NCBI GenBank assembly: GCA_018814305.1
Contig: JAHJAA010000043.1
Location: 98,581 to 162,580 of the forward strand
From: Pseudomonadota bacterium
GTDB lineage: Bacteria > Desulfobacterota > Desulfobulbia > Desulfobulbales > JAGXFP01
Direction: 5' to 3'
Length of the DNA: 64,000 nucleotides
Shown: positions 34,014-47,300 of the stretch, in pieces
Numbering within the stretch: the first letter of the stretch is position 1
How the letters are laid out: each line of letters opens with the position of its first letter
The notes under the pieces: model-generated
Seen by the model: the letters and a program-made list of their open reading frames with translations, nothing else
Databases searched by the model: none
Told to the model about the DNA's origin: nothing
Translations under genes and position numbers: made by a program

Positions 34014-35225
34014 ATGAAAGTCGTCATCATGACTCGTGAATACCCGCCGCACGTCTATGGCGGCGCCGGAGTACATCTGGAATATCTCTGCCGGGAATTG
34101 GCCCGCATGGCCACCGTGGAGGTGAAATGCTTCGGTGATCAGCGCCTCGACTTCGGCAACCCGTCCGTGCACGGCTATCCCTTTGGTAGCGATATGTTCG
34201 AGGGCAATCCGCGCCGGGTGCGTCAGTCCCTCATGGTGCTCCAGAGCTGCCTGCACTTCAACGCCGCACCCGTGGAGGCGGACGTTGTCCACTGTCACAC
34301 CTGGTATGCCATGTGGGGGGGGATTCTGGCCAAGATCTGCTACGGTGTACCGCTGGTGATCACCGTTCACTCCCTGGAGCCTCTGAGGCCCTGGAAACGC
34401 GAGCAGCTTGGCCGGGGCTACGACCTCTCATCCTGGGTCGAAAAGAGCGCCCTCGAAATGGCTGACGCGGTGATTGCGGTTTCGGAAAGCGACCGACGGG
34501 AAATAGCGAACCGTTTTCAGGTGGCGGCTCATCGTCTGCACGTTATCCCCAACGGTATCGATACCAGCCAATACCGACCGGTGACCACCACCTCGGCCCT
34601 TACGAAATACGGCATTGACCCCGACCGCCCCTATGTCCTCTTCCTCGGCCGGGTCACCCGCCAGAAAGGCATATCCCACTTCATCGCGGCCAGCCGGCGC
34701 CTCAAACCGGAGATTCAGGTGGTCATCTGTGCTGCGGCCCCTGATAGCCCCGAGTACGCTCTGGAAATAGAAAGATCCGTGGAAACCTTGCAAAAGGAGC
34801 GGGGCAGGGTGATCTGGTTACAGGAAATGGTCATGCGCCCCGAGGCCATCGAACTCTATTCCCACGCCGCCGTGTTCTGCTGTCCTTCCATTTACGAGCC
34901 TTTCGGCATCATCAATCTCGAAGCGATGGCCTGCGAAACCCCGGTGGTGGCGAGTTGTGTCGGCGGCATCAAAGATGTCGTGGTGCAGGGAGAAACCGGT
35001 TTTCTGGTGAATTTTGACCCGGTTGGCGCGGATAATTCCGAACCGGCCGAACCGCAAAAATTCGCCGTTGCCCTGGCGGCGCGGATCAATGAACTTGTTG
35101 CCGACGAGAAGTTGCGCCACGCCATGGGCCGCAAAGGGCGGCAACGGGTGGTTGCAAACTTCGGCTGGGGAGCGGTGGCTGAAAAGGTATTTGCTGTGTA
35201 CGCCGCGGTGAAGGAGAAGGAGTAA
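34014..35225 (+). CDS. glgM: GlgM-type glycogen synthase / maltose-1-phosphate synthase (GT4)
   Basis: A 403-residue GT4 enzyme of the actinobacterial glycogen-synthase type (MTREYPPHVYGGAGVHLEYL, HCHTWYAMWGGILA, VHSLEPLRPWKREQLGRGYD, PNGIDTSQY, YEPFGIINLEAMACETPVV). Characterised members (Rv1212c/GlgM) join ADP-glucose and glucose-1-phosphate to maltose-1-phosphate. Its location directly before glgE supports that role, inferred here. AAGGTGG precedes the ATG. No glgC (ADP-glucose pyrophosphorylase) is in the window, so the donor is made elsewhere. Confidence 0.88.
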   Translation: MKVVIMTREYPPHVYGGAGVHLEYLCRELARMATVEVKCFGDQRLDFGNPSVHGYPFGSDMFEGNPRRVRQSLMVLQSCLHFNAAPVEADVVHCHTWYAMWGGILAKICYGVPLVITVHSLEPLRPWKREQLGRGYDLSSWVEKSALEMADAVIAVSESDRREIANRFQVAAHRLHVIPNGIDTSQYRPVTTTSALTKYGIDPDRPYVLFLGRVTRQKGISHFIAASRRLKPEIQVVICAAAPDSPEYALEIERSVETLQKERGRVIWLQEMVMRPEAIELYSHAAVFCCPSIYEPFGIINLEAMACETPVVASCVGGIKDVVVQGETGFLVNFDPVGADNSEPAEPQKFAVALAARINELVADEKLRHAMGRKGRQRVVANFGWGAVAEKVFAVYAAVKEKE

Positions 35226-35230
35226 GCAAG

Positions 35231-37246
35231 ATGGAACATGTTGATCAGGAGCCGCGAACAGGGATCAATCCGGAGTTGGCCCGCAGGGTATGGATTGAAA
35301 ATGTCCAGCCGGCCGTCGATGGTGGCCGTTTTCCCATTAAGCGTTGCGTGGGAGAGGAGGTCAGGGTAACCGCCGATATCTTTGCCGATGGCCATGATCT
35401 TCTGGGAGCCGTGCTCCTGTATCGCCCTGTCTCAGAGGGTGCCTGGCAGGAGGTGCGCCTGGAGTTGCGGCAAAACGATGTCCGAACAGCGAGCTTCAGA
35501 GTGGAGCGGTTGGAGTCGTATGAATACACCATCGAGGCCTGGGTGGATCATTTTGCCAGCTGGCAGGACGAGGTCCGCAAAAAATACCAGGCCGGTCAGG
35601 ATATCGAGAGTGAACTCCTGGAAGGGGCGGCCCTGATTGAGGCGGCGGCAGACCGTGCGGTGGAGCCGGACCGCGGCTGGCTGATAAAAATCGCCCTGCT
35701 GCTCAAATCGGCGGCAGCTCCGAGCGAGCGGGTGGAGCGCGGTCTTGCTGCGGATCTCACTGCCCTGATGAACCGCTATCCGGAACGCTCGCAAAGCTCA
35801 CGCTACCACCAGCCCCTGCGGGTGTTGGTGGAACGCATCCGGGCCAGGTACGGGGCCTGGTACGAGATGTTTCCCCGCTCCACTGGCAGCAACCCCAAGC
35901 AGAGCGGCACCTTTAGGGACGCGGCCAACCATCTCGCCTACATTGCTGCCATGGGCTTTGACGTCGTCTATCTGCCGCCTATCCACCCCATCGGCCACAC
36001 CCATCGAAAAGGGCCGAACAACACTCTGGCCGCCGGACCGGACGACCCCGGCAGCCCTTGGGCCATTGGCGGTCCGGAGGGAGGTCATAAGGCGGTCCAT
36101 CCGGATCTCGGCACCCTGGAAGATTTCGATTTTTTCGTAACGGAAGCCTCCCGCCATGACCTTGAGGTGGCTCTCGACATCGCCTTTCAATGCTCTCCGG
36201 ACCATCCCTATGTCAGAGAACATCCGGAATGGTTTCGGCATCGACCGGACGGCAGCATCAAGTATGCGGAAAACCCGCCCAAGAAATACCAGGACATCTA
36301 CCCCCTCAACTTCGAGGGCCAGGCCTGGGAGTCACTTTGGCACGAACTCAAGGATGTCATCGTCTTTTGGGCTGAAAGGGGAGTGCGCGTCTTCCGGGTG
36401 GACAACCCCCATACCAAACCGCTTTACTTCTGGAGCTGGGTCATCGCCGAAGTCCGCCGGAGCTTTCCGGATGCGGTCTTTCTCGCCGAGGCCTTTACCC
36501 GGCCGAAAATCATGCATGCCTTGGCCAAGGCTGGTTTCAGCCAGTCCTACACCTACTTCACCTGGCGTAATACCAAACCGGAATTGATCGAATATGTCAC
36601 CGCTCTCACCCGCACCGGGGTGCGCGAGTTCTTCCGGCCCAATTTTTTTGCCAATACGCCGGATATCCTGCCGGAGTTTCTCCAGTTCGGTGGTCGCCCG
36701 GCCTTTCTTTCTCGGCTGGTACTGGCCGCCACCCTCGGCGCGAGCTACGGCATCTACAGCGGCTATGAACTCTGCGAAAACGAGGCGATCCCGGGCACGG
36801 AAGAATACCACCAGTCGGAAAAGTTTCAGATCCGCCATCGAGACTGGAACCGGGCGGAAAGCCTGCGGGAATATATCGCCCTGGTCAACCGGATACGCCG
36901 TGATAATCCGGCCCTTCATGCCAATCAGGGCCTGGACTTCTATCCGGTGGACAACGAACAGCTCCTCTTTTTCGGCAAGAGTACGGCGAACCTCGACAAC
37001 ATCATCCTGGTGGTGATCAATCTCGACCCGCATCACGTGCATGACGGCTGGGTGGAGGTGCCCATTAAGGAACTGGGGATTGCCCCAGACGAGGTCTATC
37101 AGGTCCACGACCTGATCGGCGCGGGCCGCTATCTCTGGCAGGGAGAACGTAATTACGTGCGCCTTGATCCGGCCGAGAGTCCGGCCCAGATCTACCGGCT
37201 GCGCCGCCGGGTCCGCACCGAGCAGGATTTCGATTATTTCATGTAA
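35231..37246 (+). CDS. glgE: Alpha-1,4-glucan:maltose-1-phosphate maltosyltransferase
   Basis: A 671-residue GH13_3 enzyme that adds maltose units from maltose-1-phosphate to growing alpha-1,4-glucan. Diagnostic motifs are intact: [35 protein letters not shown] with the nucleophile Asp near 390, and [20 protein letters not shown] with the acid Glu near 420. The N-terminal beta domain begins [20 protein letters not shown]. Length matches characterised GlgE. It lies 5 bp after glgM and just before the TreS-maltokinase that makes its substrate from trehalose. Confidence 0.95.
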   Translation: MEHVDQEPRTGINPELARRVWIENVQPAVDGGRFPIKRCVGEEVRVTADIFADGHDLLGAVLLYRPVSEGAWQEVRLELRQNDVRTASFRVERLESYEYTIEAWVDHFASWQDEVRKKYQAGQDIESELLEGAALIEAAADRAVEPDRGWLIKIALLLKSAAAPSERVERGLAADLTALMNRYPERSQSSRYHQPLRVLVERIRARYGAWYEMFPRSTGSNPKQSGTFRDAANHLAYIAAMGFDVVYLPPIHPIGHTHRKGPNNTLAAGPDDPGSPWAIGGPEGGHKAVHPDLGTLEDFDFFVTEASRHDLEVALDIAFQCSPDHPYVREHPEWFRHRPDGSIKYAENPPKKYQDIYPLNFEGQAWESLWHELKDVIVFWAERGVRVFRVDNPHTKPLYFWSWVIAEVRRSFPDAVFLAEAFTRPKIMHALAKAGFSQSYTYFTWRNTKPELIEYVTALTRTGVREFFRPNFFANTPDILPEFLQFGGRPAFLSRLVLAATLGASYGIYSGYELCENEAIPGTEEYHQSEKFQIRHRDWNRAESLREYIALVNRIRRDNPALHANQGLDFYPVDNEQLLFFGKSTANLDNIILVVINLDPHHVHDGWVEVPIKELGIAPDEVYQVHDLIGAGRYLWQGERNYVRLDPAESPAQIYRLRRRVRTEQDFDYFM

Positions 37247-37271
37247 TTACTTAGGAAGGATGCACACTGTT

Positions 37272-40200
37272 ATGACCAAGGCAAAAGAGACTCTCTGGTA
37301 CAAGGACGCCATCATCTATGAGCTGCATGTCAAGGCCTTCCATGACAGCAACGGCAACGGCATGGGTGATTTTCGCGGCCTGCGCCAAAAGCTCGATTAT
37401 CTCCAGGATCTCGGCGTAACGGCCATCTGGCTGCTGCCCTTTTATCCCTCCCCGCTGCGTGACGATGGCTATGATATTGCCGATTATCGAGGCATCCATC
37501 CCGACTACGGCACTTTGCGGGACTTCCGCGCCTTTGTTCGCGAGGCCCATCAGCGGGACATCAAAGTGATCACCGAGATGGTAGTCAACCATACCTCGGA
37601 CCAGCACCCCTGGTTCCAGGCGGCGCGACGCGCCAAACCCGGATCGGAGCGCCGGAAGTTTTACGTATGGAGCGACACGGATACCAAGTTTCCCGAAACC
37701 CGGATCATCTTCACCGACAGCGAATCCTCCAACTGGGCCTGGGACCCGGTGGCCGGGGCCTATTACTGGCACCGCTTCTTCTCCCATCAACCCGACCTCA
37801 ATCTCAACAATCCCCGGGTGGTGGAGGCCGTCTGCCAGGTCATGCGCTTCTGGTTCGATATGGGGGTGGATGGTATGCGGCTCGATGCGGTGCCCTATCT
37901 CTGCGTCCGGGAAGGAACCAACAACGAGAACCTGCCGGAAACCCATGCGGTGCTCAAGGAATTCCGCCGGCAACTCGACCGCCGTTTTGACAATCGCATG
38001 TTTCTGGCCGAGGCCAACCAGTGGCCGGAAGACGTACGGCCCTATTTCGGCGACAATGACGAATGTCACATGGCCTTTCATTTTCCGCTCATGCCACGCA
38101 TCTTCATGGCCATCAGCCAGGAAGATCGCGAGCCCATCACCGAGATCATCAAACGTACCCCGACCATTCCGGAGAGCTGCCAGTGGGCTCTGTTTCTGCG
38201 CAATCACGACGAACTCACCCTGGAGATGGTGACCGATGAGGAGCGCGACTACATGTACCGGCAATACGCCATGGATGCCCGCATGCGCCTCAATGTTGGC
38301 ATCCGCCGGCGCCTGGCACCGCTGGTCAACAACAGCATGCGCCGGATCGAGTTGCTCAACAGCCTGTTGTTCTCTTTTCCCGGCACCCCGGTGATCTATT
38401 ACGGCGACGAGATCGGCATGGGAGACAATATCTATCTCGGCGATCGCAACGGCGTACGCACCCCCATGCAATGGTCGGCGGATCGCAATGCCGGTTTTTC
38501 CAAGGCCGACCCGGCCAGGCTCTATCTGCCGGTGATTATGGACCCGGTCTACAACTACCAGGGGTTGAATGTGGAGGCCCAGGAGCGCAATTCCTCCTCG
38601 CTGCTGCATTTCATGAAACGGCTCATTTCTCTTAGGCGTCAGTATAAGGCCTTTGGCAAAGGGTCCATCGAATTTCTGGAACCGGAGAACCGGACGGTGC
38701 TTCCCTATATCCGCCGCTACAAGGGAGAGGTGCTCCTGGCCGTGGCCAATCTCTCGCGCTTTGTCCAGCCGGTGGAACTGGATCTCTCCGAATTTCGCGG
38801 CTGGATACCGGTGGAACTCATCGGCCGTACCGATTTCCCGATGATCGGCGATCTGCCCTATTTTCTGACCATGGGTCCACACAGCTTCGTCTGGTTCAAA
38901 CTCGAACCCCAGGCTCACCCCATCAAGGTGGTGGGGGGCGTTCGGGGGGCGGAGATCAACCTCCCGGCCCTCAATCTGGCCGGCGGCTGGGACGATTTTC
39001 TGCGCCAAGAATACCGCTACCAGCTCGCGCAGGATGCACTCCTTGCCTATATCCCCAAGCAACGTTGGTTCAGGGGCAAGGCCCGGCAGATCACGGCGCT
39101 GCACATCACCGACTGGACCAAGCTGGGGGCCGGTTTTTTTATCATTTTTGTTTCGGTCTCCTATGCCGAGGGGGACAGTGAGCTCTATTCGCTGCCGCTT
39201 AAAATCGCCAAGGGGGAACTGGTCGAGATCCTGAAGGCGGAAATTCCGGAAAGCCTCGTCTGTCTGGTCTCCACTTCCAGGGAAAAGGGTGTCCTCTTCG
39301 ATGCCTTGTCGGACCGAACCGCCTGCTGCGATCTTTTCACCATCATGGCCGACGGCCGAAGCTTTCCCTCTACCGCCAAGGGGAAGCTCATCGCTTACCG
39401 GAGCGCAGCTTTCCAAAAGGAAAAAGAACGGGAAACGGAATGCGGAGAAATGCGCCGTATGTCCGTGGAACAGAGCAACACCTCGATTATCCTTGACGAT
39501 ACGTTCATTATCAAAAGCTTCCGCCGGGTCGAGGCGGGACCAAGCCCGGACATGGAGATCGGGCTGTACCTTACTGAGCACACCACCTTTGCCAATATCG
39601 CTCCGGTTCTGGGCGCTATCGACTATCAACAGCCCGACGGCCCCAGGTCAACGGTGGCCATGCTCCAGGTCTTTGAGAAAAACCACGGTGACGGATGGGC
39701 ATTCACCATGGCGCATCTCACCGCCTTCCTGCATGAGCACCAGACCGGTTCCCCCTCTCTTGACGAGCCTTGGGCTACCAGCACGGCAGCACTCCTGAAG
39801 CTTGCCGCGGAGGCTCCTCCAGCCACCTTCGCCCAAGGGATCGGCGACTATATGACAGCCATCGAGCAACTCGGGGGCCGCACCGCCCAGTTCCACCTGG
39901 CGCTTTCCGGTGAAAAGCGGAACAGGAATTTCAGCTCCGAGCCCATCACCCCGGAATACCTGGTCACCCTGGCCGACGCCTTTACGACTCAGGCACAGCT
40001 GAGCCTCAACCTTCTGGCCCATGGCTCGGCCGGTCTCTCCGAGGAGGTGACGGCCCGGATGGACGCGGTTCTCGCCGCCGGCCCCGCCCTGCTCCAACGC
40101 TTTCAAGTCCTCTCGGAGTTGAGCACCATCAACGGCACCCGGATCCGCTGTCACGGCGACTATCATTTGGGCCAGGTGCTGCGCACCGAAAACGATTTTT

Positions 40201-40625
40201 TGCTGATTGATTTCGAGGGGGAGCCGATCCGGTCGCTGGCCGAACGACGGGGGAAACAGTCGCCCCTGAAGGACGTGGCCGGGATGCTTCGTTCCTTCAG
40301 TTATGCGGCGCATACGGCGCTCATCGCCGCCAGCAAAGAGATCGCCGCCAAGGACCAGGCCACGGTGGCACAGCGCGCCCGGACCTGGGAGGCCAGGGTA
40401 GGGGCCACCTTTCTTGGCGCCTATCTCAAGACTGCCGAAAACGGTGGTTTTCTGCCCACCGGTCCGGCCCTGAACATTCTGCTGGACGCCTTTCTTCTCG
40501 ATAAGGCCTTTTATGAGCTGCAATATGAATTCAACAACCGCCCCGACTGGCTCCATATCCCGCTCGCCGGGATCATCGGCTTTATCGAGCGAGAGCGCGG
40601 GGCGTTTCCGGGAGGAAATCAATGA
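37272..40625 (+). CDS. treS: Trehalose synthase-maltokinase fusion
   Basis: An 1117-residue bifunctional enzyme. The N-terminal GH13 TreS part (about 1-545) isomerises trehalose and maltose: [35 protein letters not shown] (Asp about 202), [12 protein letters not shown] (Glu about 246), [10 protein letters not shown] (about 312). The C-terminal part (about 640-1110) is a Pep2/Mak maltokinase with aminoglycoside-kinase fold motifs [11 protein letters not shown] and LLIDFEGEP. It converts trehalose to maltose-1-phosphate in one polypeptide, feeding GlgE. The ATG at 37272 is favoured; 37260 sits directly against AGGAAGG. It overlaps glgB by 4 bp (ATGA). Confidence 0.94.
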   Translation: MTKAKETLWYKDAIIYELHVKAFHDSNGNGMGDFRGLRQKLDYLQDLGVTAIWLLPFYPSPLRDDGYDIADYRGIHPDYGTLRDFRAFVREAHQRDIKVITEMVVNHTSDQHPWFQAARRAKPGSERRKFYVWSDTDTKFPETRIIFTDSESSNWAWDPVAGAYYWHRFFSHQPDLNLNNPRVVEAVCQVMRFWFDMGVDGMRLDAVPYLCVREGTNNENLPETHAVLKEFRRQLDRRFDNRMFLAEANQWPEDVRPYFGDNDECHMAFHFPLMPRIFMAISQEDREPITEIIKRTPTIPESCQWALFLRNHDELTLEMVTDEERDYMYRQYAMDARMRLNVGIRRRLAPLVNNSMRRIELLNSLLFSFPGTPVIYYGDEIGMGDNIYLGDRNGVRTPMQWSADRNAGFSKADPARLYLPVIMDPVYNYQGLNVEAQERNSSSLLHFMKRLISLRRQYKAFGKGSIEFLEPENRTVLPYIRRYKGEVLLAVANLSRFVQPVELDLSEFRGWIPVELIGRTDFPMIGDLPYFLTMGPHSFVWFKLEPQAHPIKVVGGVRGAEINLPALNLAGGWDDFLRQEYRYQLAQDALLAYIPKQRWFRGKARQITALHITDWTKLGAGFFIIFVSVSYAEGDSELYSLPLKIAKGELVEILKAEIPESLVCLVSTSREKGVLFDALSDRTACCDLFTIMADGRSFPSTAKGKLIAYRSAAFQKEKERETECGEMRRMSVEQSNTSIILDDTFIIKSFRRVEAGPSPDMEIGLYLTEHTTFANIAPVLGAIDYQQPDGPRSTVAMLQVFEKNHGDGWAFTMAHLTAFLHEHQTGSPSLDEPWATSTAALLKLAAEAPPATFAQGIGDYMTAIEQLGGRTAQFHLALSGEKRNRNFSSEPITPEYLVTLADAFTTQAQLSLNLLAHGSAGLSEEVTARMDAVLAAGPALLQRFQVLSELSTINGTRIRCHGDYHLGQVLRTENDFLLIDFEGEPIRSLAERRGKQSPLKDVAGMLRSFSYAAHTALIAASKEIAAKDQATVAQRARTWEARVGATFLGAYLKTAENGGFLPTGPALNILLDAFLLDKAFYELQYEFNNRPDWLHIPLAGIIGFIERERGAFPGGNQ

Positions 40626-42535
40626 CCAAGGCACACAGCCGATTGACCAATTATGACCTGCATCTCCTGACCGAAGGCACCCATTACCGGGCCTGGGAAA
40701 AACTCGGGGCCCATCTTGGCGAAAAAAACGGCGAGCCGGGCGCCTGGTTTGCAGTGTGGGCGCCCAATGCCGAGCGCGTAGCGCTGATCGCCGATTTCAA
40801 CGACTGGGACGATACCGCCCATCTGCTCGACAGCCGCGGAGACTCGGGTATCTGGGAAGGGTTCGTCCCAGGCGTCGGCAACGGGGCGCGCTACAAGTAC
40901 GCCATCCGTTCGCGCAATAATGGATACAAGGCGGAAAAGACCGACCCGTTCGCCTTTGCCGGCGAGATCCGGCCGGCCACCGCCTCCATGGTCTGGGATA
41001 TCACCGGCTATGACTGGCAGGATGGCGAGTGGCTGGCAAGCCGGGGTCAGCGCCATCGACTCGACGCCCCCCTGGCCATCTACGAGGTCCATCTCGGTTC
41101 CTGGATGCGGGTACCCGAAGAAGGCGATCGCTGGCTTACCTACCGGGAGCTGGCGCCCAGACTCGCCGCCTATGTCACGGAGATGGGCTTCACCCACGTC
41201 GAGCTGCTGCCGGTCTGCGAGCACCCCCTGGACGCTTCCTGGGGCTACCAGACGGTGGGCTACTATGCGCCCACCAGCCGTTTCGGCACCCCGCATGATT
41301 TCATGTACTTCGTTGATATCCTGCACCAAAACGGCATCGGCGTCATTCTCGACTGGGTACCCGGCCATTTCCCCCGCGACGCGCACGGGCTCGGCTATTT
41401 CGACGGCACCCATCTCTATGAACACGCTGATCCCAGACAGGGCGAGCAACGCGACTGGGGTACCTTTGTCTTTAATTACGGTCGGCAGGAAGTGAAGAAT
41501 TTTCTGCTCGGCAACGCCCTCTTCTGGCTCCAGATGTATCACATCGACGGACTGCGGGTCGATGCCGTGGCCTCCATGCTCTATCTTGATTACTCCCGCC
41601 AGGAAGGGGAATGGATCCCCAACCGGTTCGGCGGTCGCGAGAACCTCGAAGCCGTCGATTTCATCAAACAGGTTAATGAGCTCATCTACCACGAACACCC
41701 TGACACTCTTACCATTGCCGAAGAATCGACCGCCTGGCCCATGGTCTCCCGGCCCACCTATCTCGGTGGCCTCGGCTTCGGCTGCAAGTGGAATATGGGC
41801 TGGATGCACGATACCCTGCTCTATATGGAGCAGGATCCGTTCTTTCGTCAATACCATCAGCAGAGCATCACCTTCAGTCTGCTGTATGCCTTCCAGGAAA
41901 ACTTTATCCTGCCGTTCTCCCATGACGAGGTGGTGCATGGCAAGGGGTCCATGTTCGCCAAGATGCCCGGCGACGATTGGCAAAAATTCGCCAATCTCCG
42001 GCTCCTCTACGGCTACATGTATACCCATCCGGGGAAAAAGCTGCTCTTCATGGGCTGTGAATTCGGCCAGCAAGCGGAATGGAACCACGAGCGGAGCCTC
42101 GACTGGCATCTACTCGACGATCCGGCCCATAAGGGGTTGCAACGCTGGGTCAGAGACCTGAATACAACGTTACGTGGCGAACCGGCCCTGCATGCCATCG
42201 ATTTCGCAGCGGAGGGCTTTACCTGGATCGTTTGTCAGGACCACCAGCAATCCGTTCTCGCCTATCTGCGGCACTCCCGGCAGGAAGGCGAGGAGCTGGT
42301 CTGCGTCGCCAATTTCACCCCGGTGCCGCGCCACAATTATCGAATCGGGGTCCCCCAGGGCGGCATCTGGAAGGAAATTCTCAACAGTGATGCGCCGCTC
42401 TACGGTGGCAGCGGCATGGGTAATGGCGGCGAGGTGCGGGCGACGCCGGTTGCCGCCCACGGCCAATACCACTCCCTTAATCTCACCTTGCCGCCGCTGG
42501 CCATTATCCTCTTCAAGATGCGAAAAAATGGCTAA
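40622..42535 (+). CDS. glgB: 1,4-alpha-glucan branching enzyme
   Basis: A 637-residue GH13_9 enzyme creating alpha-1,6 branches in the glucan made by GlgE. A CBM48 N domain ([20 protein letters not shown]) is followed by the barrel with [27 protein letters not shown] (Asp about 310), [15 protein letters not shown] (Glu about 366) and [15 protein letters not shown] (about 433). It is complete and of the shorter branching-enzyme type. It overlaps its upstream neighbour by 4 bp and treZ by 8 bp, indicating tight translational coupling. Confidence 0.95.
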   Translation: MTKAHSRLTNYDLHLLTEGTHYRAWEKLGAHLGEKNGEPGAWFAVWAPNAERVALIADFNDWDDTAHLLDSRGDSGIWEGFVPGVGNGARYKYAIRSRNNGYKAEKTDPFAFAGEIRPATASMVWDITGYDWQDGEWLASRGQRHRLDAPLAIYEVHLGSWMRVPEEGDRWLTYRELAPRLAAYVTEMGFTHVELLPVCEHPLDASWGYQTVGYYAPTSRFGTPHDFMYFVDILHQNGIGVILDWVPGHFPRDAHGLGYFDGTHLYEHADPRQGEQRDWGTFVFNYGRQEVKNFLLGNALFWLQMYHIDGLRVDAVASMLYLDYSRQEGEWIPNRFGGRENLEAVDFIKQVNELIYHEHPDTLTIAEESTAWPMVSRPTYLGGLGFGCKWNMGWMHDTLLYMEQDPFFRQYHQQSITFSLLYAFQENFILPFSHDEVVHGKGSMFAKMPGDDWQKFANLRLLYGYMYTHPGKKLLFMGCEFGQQAEWNHERSLDWHLLDDPAHKGLQRWVRDLNTTLRGEPALHAIDFAAEGFTWIVCQDHQQSVLAYLRHSRQEGEELVCVANFTPVPRHNYRIGVPQGGIWKEILNSDAPLYGGSGMGNGGEVRATPVAAHGQYHSLNLTLPPLAIILFKMRKNG

Positions 42536-44384
42536 CAAAAAGCTCTACTATCGTCATCTCATGCCTTTTGGCGCCGAAGTGAAACCGGAAGGCGGGGTGC
42601 TGTTTCAACTCTGGGCGCCTACTGCCGAGCGCGTGGAGCTCTGTTTCGAAGGCGACCAGGAGAGCGGGCCGGCAATTTCCATGTCTGCTGCGGCGGACTG
42701 CTGGTATCGACACCATCTCCCCGAAGCCGGAGCCGGCGGCCGCTATCAATTCCGGATCAACGGTGACATCCGCGTTCCCGATCCTGCCTCCCGGTGCCAG
42801 GTCGCGGATGTCCATGGGCAGAGCGAAGTGATCGATCCGGCGGCATTTGCCTGGCCGGACGACGACTGGACCGGAAGGCCGTGGGCAGAGACCGTCCTCT
42901 ACGAGCTGCACGTGGGCGCCTTTACTGCCGAGGGCACCTTCAGGGGGGTGGAAAAACGGCTCGACTATCTTGTCGAACTCGGGGTGACCGCCATCGAGCT
43001 GATGCCGGTGGCCGATTTTCCCGGGACTCGCAACTGGGGCTATGATGGGGTCCTGCCCTTTGCCCCGGACCGCTGCTATGGCCGGCCGGAGGATCTCAAA
43101 CGGCTGGTGGCAGCAGCCCATGCCCGTGGGCTGATGGTCTTTCTGGACGTGGTCTACAATCACTTCGGGCCAGAGGGCAACTATCTCCATCTCTATTGCG
43201 CCCCCTTTTTCACGGACCGCCACACCACGCCGTGGGGCTCCGCCATCAACTATGACGGTCCCCAGAGCCGGGTGGTACGCGATTTCTTCATCCATAATGC
43301 GCTTTACTGGCTTGAGGAATACCGCCTGGACGGTCTCAGGCTCGATGCCGTTCACGCCATCCGCGACGATTCACGGCCGGACATTCTGACCGAGCTGGCC
43401 GAAGCGGTCAGGAACGGGCCGGGCCGGGAGCGGCAGGTGCATCTCGTGCTCGAAAACGATGCCAACCAGGCCCGTTATCTTGAGCGCCAGGAGGGCCGGC
43501 CGCGCTGGTATACGGCCCAATGGAACGACGACATCCATCACTGCTTTCATATCCTGCTCACCGGCGAACAGGAAGGCTATTATGCCGATTACCGCAAGGA
43601 GCTGGCCACGGCCCTCGGCCGTTGCCTGGCCGAAGGGTTTGCCTACCAGGGTGAGCAGTCCGCCTACCGCGACGGCAGCAAACGGGGGGAGCCAAGCGCG
43701 GCACTGCCACCCACCGCCTTTGTCTCCTTTCTCCAGAATCACGATCAGATCGGCAACCGGGCCTTTGGGGATCGACTCACTACCCTGACCGATGCCAAAA
43801 GTCTCCAGGCCATGACCGCCGTCCTGCTGCTCTCTCCGTCCCCGCCGCTGTTCTTTATGGGCGACGAGCTTGGCACCAGGACGCCGTTTCCCTTTTTTTG
43901 TGACTTCAGCGGTGATCTCCAGGCGGCGGTGACCGCAGGTCGAAGGCGGGAATTTGCCGGTTTTGCCGCCTTTCGCGAACCCTCGGCCCGGGCGCGCATC
44001 CCTGATCCGCAGGCTGATGGCACCTATGCAAGCGCCAAGATGCGCTGGGAAGAAGCGACCTCGGGATCAGGCCTTGCCTGGAGGAACTTCTATCAGCGCC
44101 TGCTCCGGCTCCGCCTGCGCTTCATTGTTCCCCGGCTGGGTGCGATGGCGGGAAATGACGGCCGCTTTTATGTGCTCGGTGAGCGGTCCCTGCTGGTCGA
44201 ATGGCGCTTGGGCGATGATTCCATACTCCGCTTGCTGGCCAATGGTGGGGAAAAAACCATTTCTTCCCTGCCCGAGATCCGGGGCACAGTTTTCTATGAA
44301 AGCGAGCCCGGCCTCGAGGCCGGATTACGCCACGGCACTCTTCCTGGTTGGTCGGTGGCCTGGTTTCTTGAGGCAAGGGAGTGA
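42528..44384 (+). CDS. treZ: Malto-oligosyltrehalose trehalohydrolase
   Basis: A 618-residue GH13_10 enzyme that releases trehalose from maltooligosyl-trehalose. Motifs: [59 protein letters not shown] (Asp about 270), [13 protein letters not shown] (Glu about 308), [17 protein letters not shown] (about 404). The ATG at 42528 lies within the end of glgB; the longer frame from 42174 is excluded as it lies inside glgB. Its partner TreY is fused to MalQ in the next gene, 3 bp away. Confidence 0.94.
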   Translation: MANKKLYYRHLMPFGAEVKPEGGVLFQLWAPTAERVELCFEGDQESGPAISMSAAADCWYRHHLPEAGAGGRYQFRINGDIRVPDPASRCQVADVHGQSEVIDPAAFAWPDDDWTGRPWAETVLYELHVGAFTAEGTFRGVEKRLDYLVELGVTAIELMPVADFPGTRNWGYDGVLPFAPDRCYGRPEDLKRLVAAAHARGLMVFLDVVYNHFGPEGNYLHLYCAPFFTDRHTTPWGSAINYDGPQSRVVRDFFIHNALYWLEEYRLDGLRLDAVHAIRDDSRPDILTELAEAVRNGPGRERQVHLVLENDANQARYLERQEGRPRWYTAQWNDDIHHCFHILLTGEQEGYYADYRKELATALGRCLAEGFAYQGEQSAYRDGSKRGEPSAALPPTAFVSFLQNHDQIGNRAFGDRLTTLTDAKSLQAMTAVLLLSPSPPLFFMGDELGTRTPFPFFCDFSGDLQAAVTAGRRREFAGFAAFREPSARARIPDPQADGTYASAKMRWEEATSGSGLAWRNFYQRLLRLRLRFIVPRLGAMAGNDGRFYVLGERSLLVEWRLGDDSILRLLANGGEKTISSLPEIRGTVFYESEPGLEAGLRHGTLPGWSVAWFLEARE

Positions 44385-44387
44385 CCC

Positions 44388-47300
44388 ATGCAGAATATTG
44401 AGATTATCGACCGTCTGGCCATCCTCTACGGTATTGAGGAGAGTTATCATGATATCCATGGCAAACAACATCGGATAGCACCAGCCACAAAACGCGCTCT
44501 CCTGGTCGCCATGGGGGTGGACACGACCAACGCAGAAACGTTGGCAGCAGCTCTGGCGGCAGAGGAACGCCGACCGTGGCAACGGCTCCTCGATTCGGTT
44601 CTGGTCCTGCGGTCGCCGCTCTCTGCCCTGCCTCTTTCCCTCCATCTGTCGCAATCCCACTGCAACAGTCGCTTTGCCTGGGAGCTTCGCGAAGAAACCG
44701 GGCGGACTTGGCAGGGTGAATTCCTGACCGAATCGCTCCACTGCACGGCAAAAATGGTAATAGACGGGGCGCTCGTCGAACGATGCGAGCTTACGATCGA
44801 CGTGGTTCTTGCTGAGGGATACCACCAACTTACCCTGCACGAACTCGATTGTGACGATCCATTGAGCGGAGATCAGACCCTCATCGTGGCGCCGCCTTCG
44901 TGTTATGTGCCGGCCGGGCTCCACGAAGAGGGCCGGGTCTGGGGGCCGGCGATCCAGCTGTATGGGGTGCGGTCACGCCGCAACTGGGGAATCGGCGATT
45001 TTACTGACCTCGACCGGATTTTCGAGTACTTTGCCGAACGGGGTGCCGGCATCATCGGCATCAACCCGATCAACGCCCTCTTTGGCCATAATCCTCGTCA
45101 CAAAAGCCCATATAGCCCGTCCAGCCGCCTCTTTTTCAACCCGCTCTACCTGGACATCGAAGCCCTGGCCGATTTCCAGGAAAGTCACCAGGCCCGGGAG
45201 GCCGTGCAGGACCCCCAATTTCAGGTCGGGCTGGCAAATCTTCGCGAAGCGGAGTTGGTCAACCATGCCGGGGTCGCCGCCGCCAAAAGGGCAATTCTCG
45301 AAATTGTATATCAGCATTTCCGCGATCATCATCTCAACTCAAACGACGATCGCGGCCGCGCCTTCCGGGGCTTCCAGGAAAAAGGCGGGGAGCCCCTGTG
45401 GCTCTATGGACTGTTCGAAGCCCTGCAGGAGCGCTTTTATGGCGACGATCCCTCGGTCTGGGGCTGGCCGGTCTGGCCGGAACCGTTTCGCCATCCGGCC
45501 GCCGCCGCGGTCCGTCGCTTTGCCGAAGAACAGCAAACGCGACTGGAATTCTTTCTCTATCTGCAATGGCAGGCCAGCCTGCAACTTGGCGCCGTCGGCC
45601 GCCGCTCTTTCGAGTTGGGTCTCAATGTGGGGCTCTATGCCGACCTGCCGGTGAGCGTCGATGCTGCCGGGGCCGAGACCTGGATCTATCAGGAGATCTA
45701 CGCCCAGACCGCAAGAATAGGAGCACCGCCTGATGATTTCAATCTCAGGGGCCAGGATTGGGGCCTGCCGCCGATGATTCCCTCCCGACTCCGGGAGTCC
45801 GCCTATGGCCCCTTCATTGCCACCCTGCGCGCCAATATGCGGCACGCCGGAGCGCTTCGCCTCGACCACGTCATGGGACTCAACCGCCTGTTCTGGGTGC
45901 CGTCTGGCAAGAACCCGACCGAAGGGGCCTACGTGCGCTATCCATTCGAGGAGCTGACCGCCATCCTGGCCCTGGAGAGTCAACGCAACAAGTGCCTGGT
46001 CGTGGGAGAAGATCTCGGCACCGTGCCGGACGAGATCAGGGACGGGCTTCTCCCTCAAAAGGTCCTTTCCTGTCGTCTGCTCTACTTTGAGAAAAATGAA
46101 GCAGGGGAGTTTCAGTCCCCAGCCGATTACCCTGCCCAGGCCATGGTTGCTGCCACCACCCACGACCTGCCGACCCTGGCCGGTTACTGGCAAGGCCGCG
46201 ATCTGGCCCTGCGCACCGAACTTGGACTTTTTCCCGACCCTGATCAACGCAACAGCCAGATCATCGCCCGGGCCGCGGACCGATCCCGGCTGCTCCTGCT
46301 GCTGGCCCATCACGGCCTGCTGCCGGAGGGCGCTGGTCTTGACCCGGCGGCATATCCGCGCATGCGGCCCGAACTCGCCCTGGCCGTACATGCCTTTCTG
46401 GCCCGGACCAGCTCCAAGCTCTTCCTGTTTCAGATGGAGGATGTCCTCGGCCAGACCGAGCAGATCAACCTGCCGGGTACTGTTGATGAATATCCCAACT
46501 GGCAGCGCAAACTCGTCCTGGATCTGGAAGAATGGCCCAATACGGAGCAGATCACTCTGCATGTCGAAGCAATCCGCCGGCAGCGCGACCGAGGCGTCAC
46601 TCCTCCCGGACGGGGGACGACCTGGATGCCAGGCGAGGCCGGTTCCCGCATCCCCTCTGCCACCTACCGATTCCAGTTCAACCGCGATTTTACCTTTGCC
46701 ATGGCCACCGAGCTCGTCCCCTATCTGCACGGCCTTGGCATCAGCCATTGCTATGCGTCCCCTTTTCTCAAGGCGCGGCCAGGCAGCCTGCACGGCTACG
46801 ATATCATCGATCACAATCTCCTGAATCCGGAGATCGGCGACAACAACGATTTTAACCGCTTCACTGAGACGCTTGGCGCGCACTCCATGAAACTGATCCT
46901 GGACATGGTCCCCAATCACATCGGGGTCGGCAGCGACAATCAGTGGTGGATGGACGTGCTCGAAAACGGTGAGTCCTCTAATTTCGCCGATTTTTTTGAC
47001 ATCGACTGGCAGCCCATCAAGGAAGCGCTGCGCGGCAAGGTGCTCCTCCCCATCCTCGAAGACCATTACGGCTCGGTGCTGGAAAAAGGGTTGCTTGCCC
47101 TGCGCTTCGATGGTGATGGCGGAGAGTTTTTCCTCGACTATCACGAGCAGCACCTTCCCATTGATCCGGCCTCCTATCCGCTTATCCTCGGTCACGACAT
47201 TGAGCGTCTAGAAGCGCGCTTCCACCCGGACGCCCCTTTCCCCCTGGATCTTCGCAGCCTGGTCACCGCCTTTGACAATCTCCCAAGCCACCGGACCACC

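Noticed and set aside
37251..39629. 792-codon minus-strand frame inside treS
   Set aside because: It lies wholly antisense to a gene with all catalytic motifs; its composition reflects GC-rich third positions. The same applies to the long antisense frames at 8375-9664, 11140-12192, 31693-32748, 40619-42109 and 45339-47195.
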